Positions 7,423 to 8,629 of a stretch of 8,629 bases of DNA are shown in pieces. Numbering within the stretch: the first letter of the stretch is position 1; every line of letters starts with the position of its first letter. Under the pieces are notes generated by a model, which worked only from the letters and a program-made list of their open reading frames with translations, did no database searches and was not told where the DNA came from. Position numbers and translations under genes: made by a program. Origin of the DNA: an uncultured Planctomycetaceae bacterium (lineage in GTDB: Bacteria > Planctomycetota > Planctomycetia > Pirellulales > Pirellulaceae); the NCBI GenBank assembly GCA_937967755.1, contig CALBTA010000108.1, positions 1 through 8,629 of the forward strand. Reading direction: 5' to 3'.

Positions 7423-8472
7423 ATGTCTGCCTCAAAAATTCTGACCCAGAGCACACAAAAACAAGCAAACCTGCAACACGGTTTTACGCTGGTTGAATTG
7501 CTCGTTGTTGTGGCGATCATCGCCATGCTGGTTTTGTTGCTGTTGCCGGCGATCAACGCCGCCCGGGAATCAGCCCGACAATCGACTTGCTTGAGCAACG
7601 TCCGGCAGATCGGGCTGGCGATGGCCAACTTCGAAAGCGCGACCAGCTACTACCCACCTAGTTGGAGCGAACCGGTCGACGGCACCGGTGCTGGGTGGTC
7701 GATTCACGGTCGGCTGCTGCCGTTTTTGGAAGAAAAAGTGGTTGGCGACCGGATTAATTTTCGCGAAGGGTACGACGCCGCGCCGCTGTTTGAAGGCGAG
7801 AAACTCAGTTCGGTTCGCATCGCCCCTTACCTTTGCCCCAGCGAAAAGCACGACGAGACCCGTTACAGCAGCGGGGTGGCGGAGCATTACCCGCTGAACT
7901 ACGCCTTCAACCTCGGTGAATGGTTCGTGTGGGATCCCGCGACGGGCGATGGCGGCAGTGGCATGTTCTATCCCAATAGCAGCGTTCGCGAGAAGCAAGT
8001 GCGAGACGGTTTGAGCAAGACCATGTGCGCAGCGGAAGTTAAAGGTTGGACGCCTTACCAGCGCGACGGCGGTGACAGCGGGCTGACCGTGGCGGGCATT
8101 CCGACTGCGGCGAGCGACCTTCAACCAGGCGGGCAATACAAGTGGGGCGCTACATACCTCAAGCAGTCGGGCCATACCGAATGGGTTGATGGCCGCGGTC
8201 ACCAGACCGGCTTCACAACGGTGTTTAAGCCTAACTTTTACGTCAGTCCCGCCCATGCTGATGGGCGCGACATCGACTATACCAGCCGGCGCGAGGGCAA
8301 ATCAGCAACGGAAAAAACGTTCGCTGCCGTCACGGCGCGAAGTTATCACCGCGGGGTCGTGAATGTCGTCTTCATGGATGGTTCGGCACGCCCAATTAGC
8401 GACGACGTCGACTTGGTCGTGTGGCGAGCCGTATCAACACGCGAAGGGGGAGAAGAAGTCGACTTGCAATGA
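7423..8472 (+). CDS. DUF1559 prepilin-like protein
   Basis: The product is 349 residues from the ATG at 7423; a five-residue longer form from 7408 is possible but lacks a ribosome-binding site. A hydrophilic 20-residue leader ends in Gly20, followed by FTLVELLVVVAIIAML. This is the type IV prepilin cleavage and methylation motif, with the conserved Glu at mature position 5, and the hydrophobic helix spans about 21-43. DUF1559 hallmarks follow: NAARESARQSTCLSNVRQIG, an APYLCPSE segment, SPAHADG (from residue 275) and the C-terminal HRGVVNVVFMDGSARPI with VVWRAVSTREGGEE. The family is greatly expanded in Planctomycetes; members are presumed to be pseudopilin-like proteins exported and processed by a type II/IV secretion-like machinery, but their exact roles are mostly unknown. 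It is transcribed alone, divergently from the ABC operon, and no pilus or secretion gene lies nearby. Family assignment is very secure. Confidence 0.95.
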   Translation: MSASKILTQSTQKQANLQHGFTLVELLVVVAIIAMLVLLLLPAINAARESARQSTCLSNVRQIGLAMANFESATSYYPPSWSEPVDGTGAGWSIHGRLLPFLEEKVVGDRINFREGYDAAPLFEGEKLSSVRIAPYLCPSEKHDETRYSSGVAEHYPLNYAFNLGEWFVWDPATGDGGSGMFYPNSSVREKQVRDGLSKTMCAAEVKGWTPYQRDGGDSGLTVAGIPTAASDLQPGGQYKWGATYLKQSGHTEWVDGRGHQTGFTTVFKPNFYVSPAHADGRDIDYTSRREGKSATEKTFAAVTARSYHRGVVNVVFMDGSARPISDDVDLVVWRAVSTREGGEEVDLQ

Positions 8473-8506
8473 TTCCAGGGGGTTGCGGCCGGGGGTGTTG
8501 GTGTGG

Positions 8507-8515
8507 TGATATAAT
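8507..8515 (+). promoter_or_regulatory. Extended -10 promoter element
   Basis: TGATATAAT is a perfect extended -10 (TG-N-TATAAT), 35 bases after the prepilin-like stop and within GC-rich sequence. No -35 lies at standard spacing (TTGCGG at 8483 is 21 bases away), which extended -10 promoters can tolerate. It would start transcription near 8522 and read rightwards out of the window. Confidence 0.45.
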
Positions 8516-8517
8516 TC

Positions 8518-8588
8518 CTCACCGTCTTACAAACCTTCACGCCCGTAGGTGAGTCCGTTAAAAAAACAAAAAAGCCCGACCACTTACC
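8518..8588 (+). other. Possible structured leader with alternative pairings
   Basis: CTCACC (8518-8523) can pair with GGTGAG (8548-8553). The same strand GGTGAGT (8548-8554) can instead pair with ACTTACC (8582-8588) with one G-T wobble. Between the last two lies an A-rich linker (8559-8572). Mutually exclusive pairing just after a promoter is typical of attenuators and some riboswitches, but I recognise no known class. The remaining bases to 8629 show no gene. Confidence 0.25.
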
Positions 8589-8629
8589 GCACGGCCGTCT
8601 AACCCCGTCGAAGCCTGGTTCAAACAAAG

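Noticed and set aside
8554..8605. Intrinsic terminator on the minus strand (T-tracts at 8572-8559)
   Set aside because: The T-tracts are real, but the preceding stem is only about four pairs with a wobble, too weak to call.
8610..8629. Possible tRNA TPsiC arm (GGTTCAAAC) at the right edge
   Set aside because: The flanking bases do not pair as a T-stem and there is no cloverleaf upstream.

Overview
The window looks like chromosomal DNA from a planctomycete, probably of the Pirellula/Rhodopirellula type. The strongest evidence is the rightmost gene, a DUF1559 prepilin-like protein; that family is greatly expanded in Planctomycetes and rare elsewhere. The GC-rich codon use and the style of the ABC module fit. 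No rRNA, tRNA, CRISPR array, transposase or phage gene was recognised.

Layout: positions 1-7068 are occupied by four minus-strand genes, read from right to left. The first three form a tight operon: an ABC-transporter ATPase (7068-6121), a very large ABC-2-type permease (6124-3908) and a membrane-anchored TPR-like protein (3911-2040). Both junctions are 4-base ATGA start/stop overlaps, so translation is probably coupled and the three products probably work together. A 122-bp gap follows, holding a pair of inverted REP-like hairpins (1934-1997). After it comes a fourth minus-strand gene (1917 to beyond position 1). It starts with TTG, so it is easy to miss, and it stays open to the window edge. 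It encodes a polytopic membrane protein whose C-terminal part resembles a degenerate bifunctional-nuclease (DUF151/BFN) domain.

A 354-bp divergent intergenic region (7069-7422) separates the operon from the plus-strand DUF1559 prepilin-like gene (7423-8472). It contains an operator-like inverted repeat, a short AT palindrome and a plausible sigma-70-type promoter for the prepilin gene. After that gene, 8473-8629 has no gene. It holds a perfect extended -10 element followed by sequence with two mutually exclusive pairings, which may be the leader of a gene or RNA beyond the window.

Working model (inference): the ATPase and permease form an ABC-2-type exporter or membrane-remodelling complex. 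The permease carries a roughly 385-residue extracytoplasmic insert with four His pairs and a likely coiled coil. The single-pass TPR-like protein, made from the same transcript, is its probable partner. The substrate cannot be told from the sequence. The prepilin-like gene is transcribed divergently, and nothing links it functionally to the exporter.
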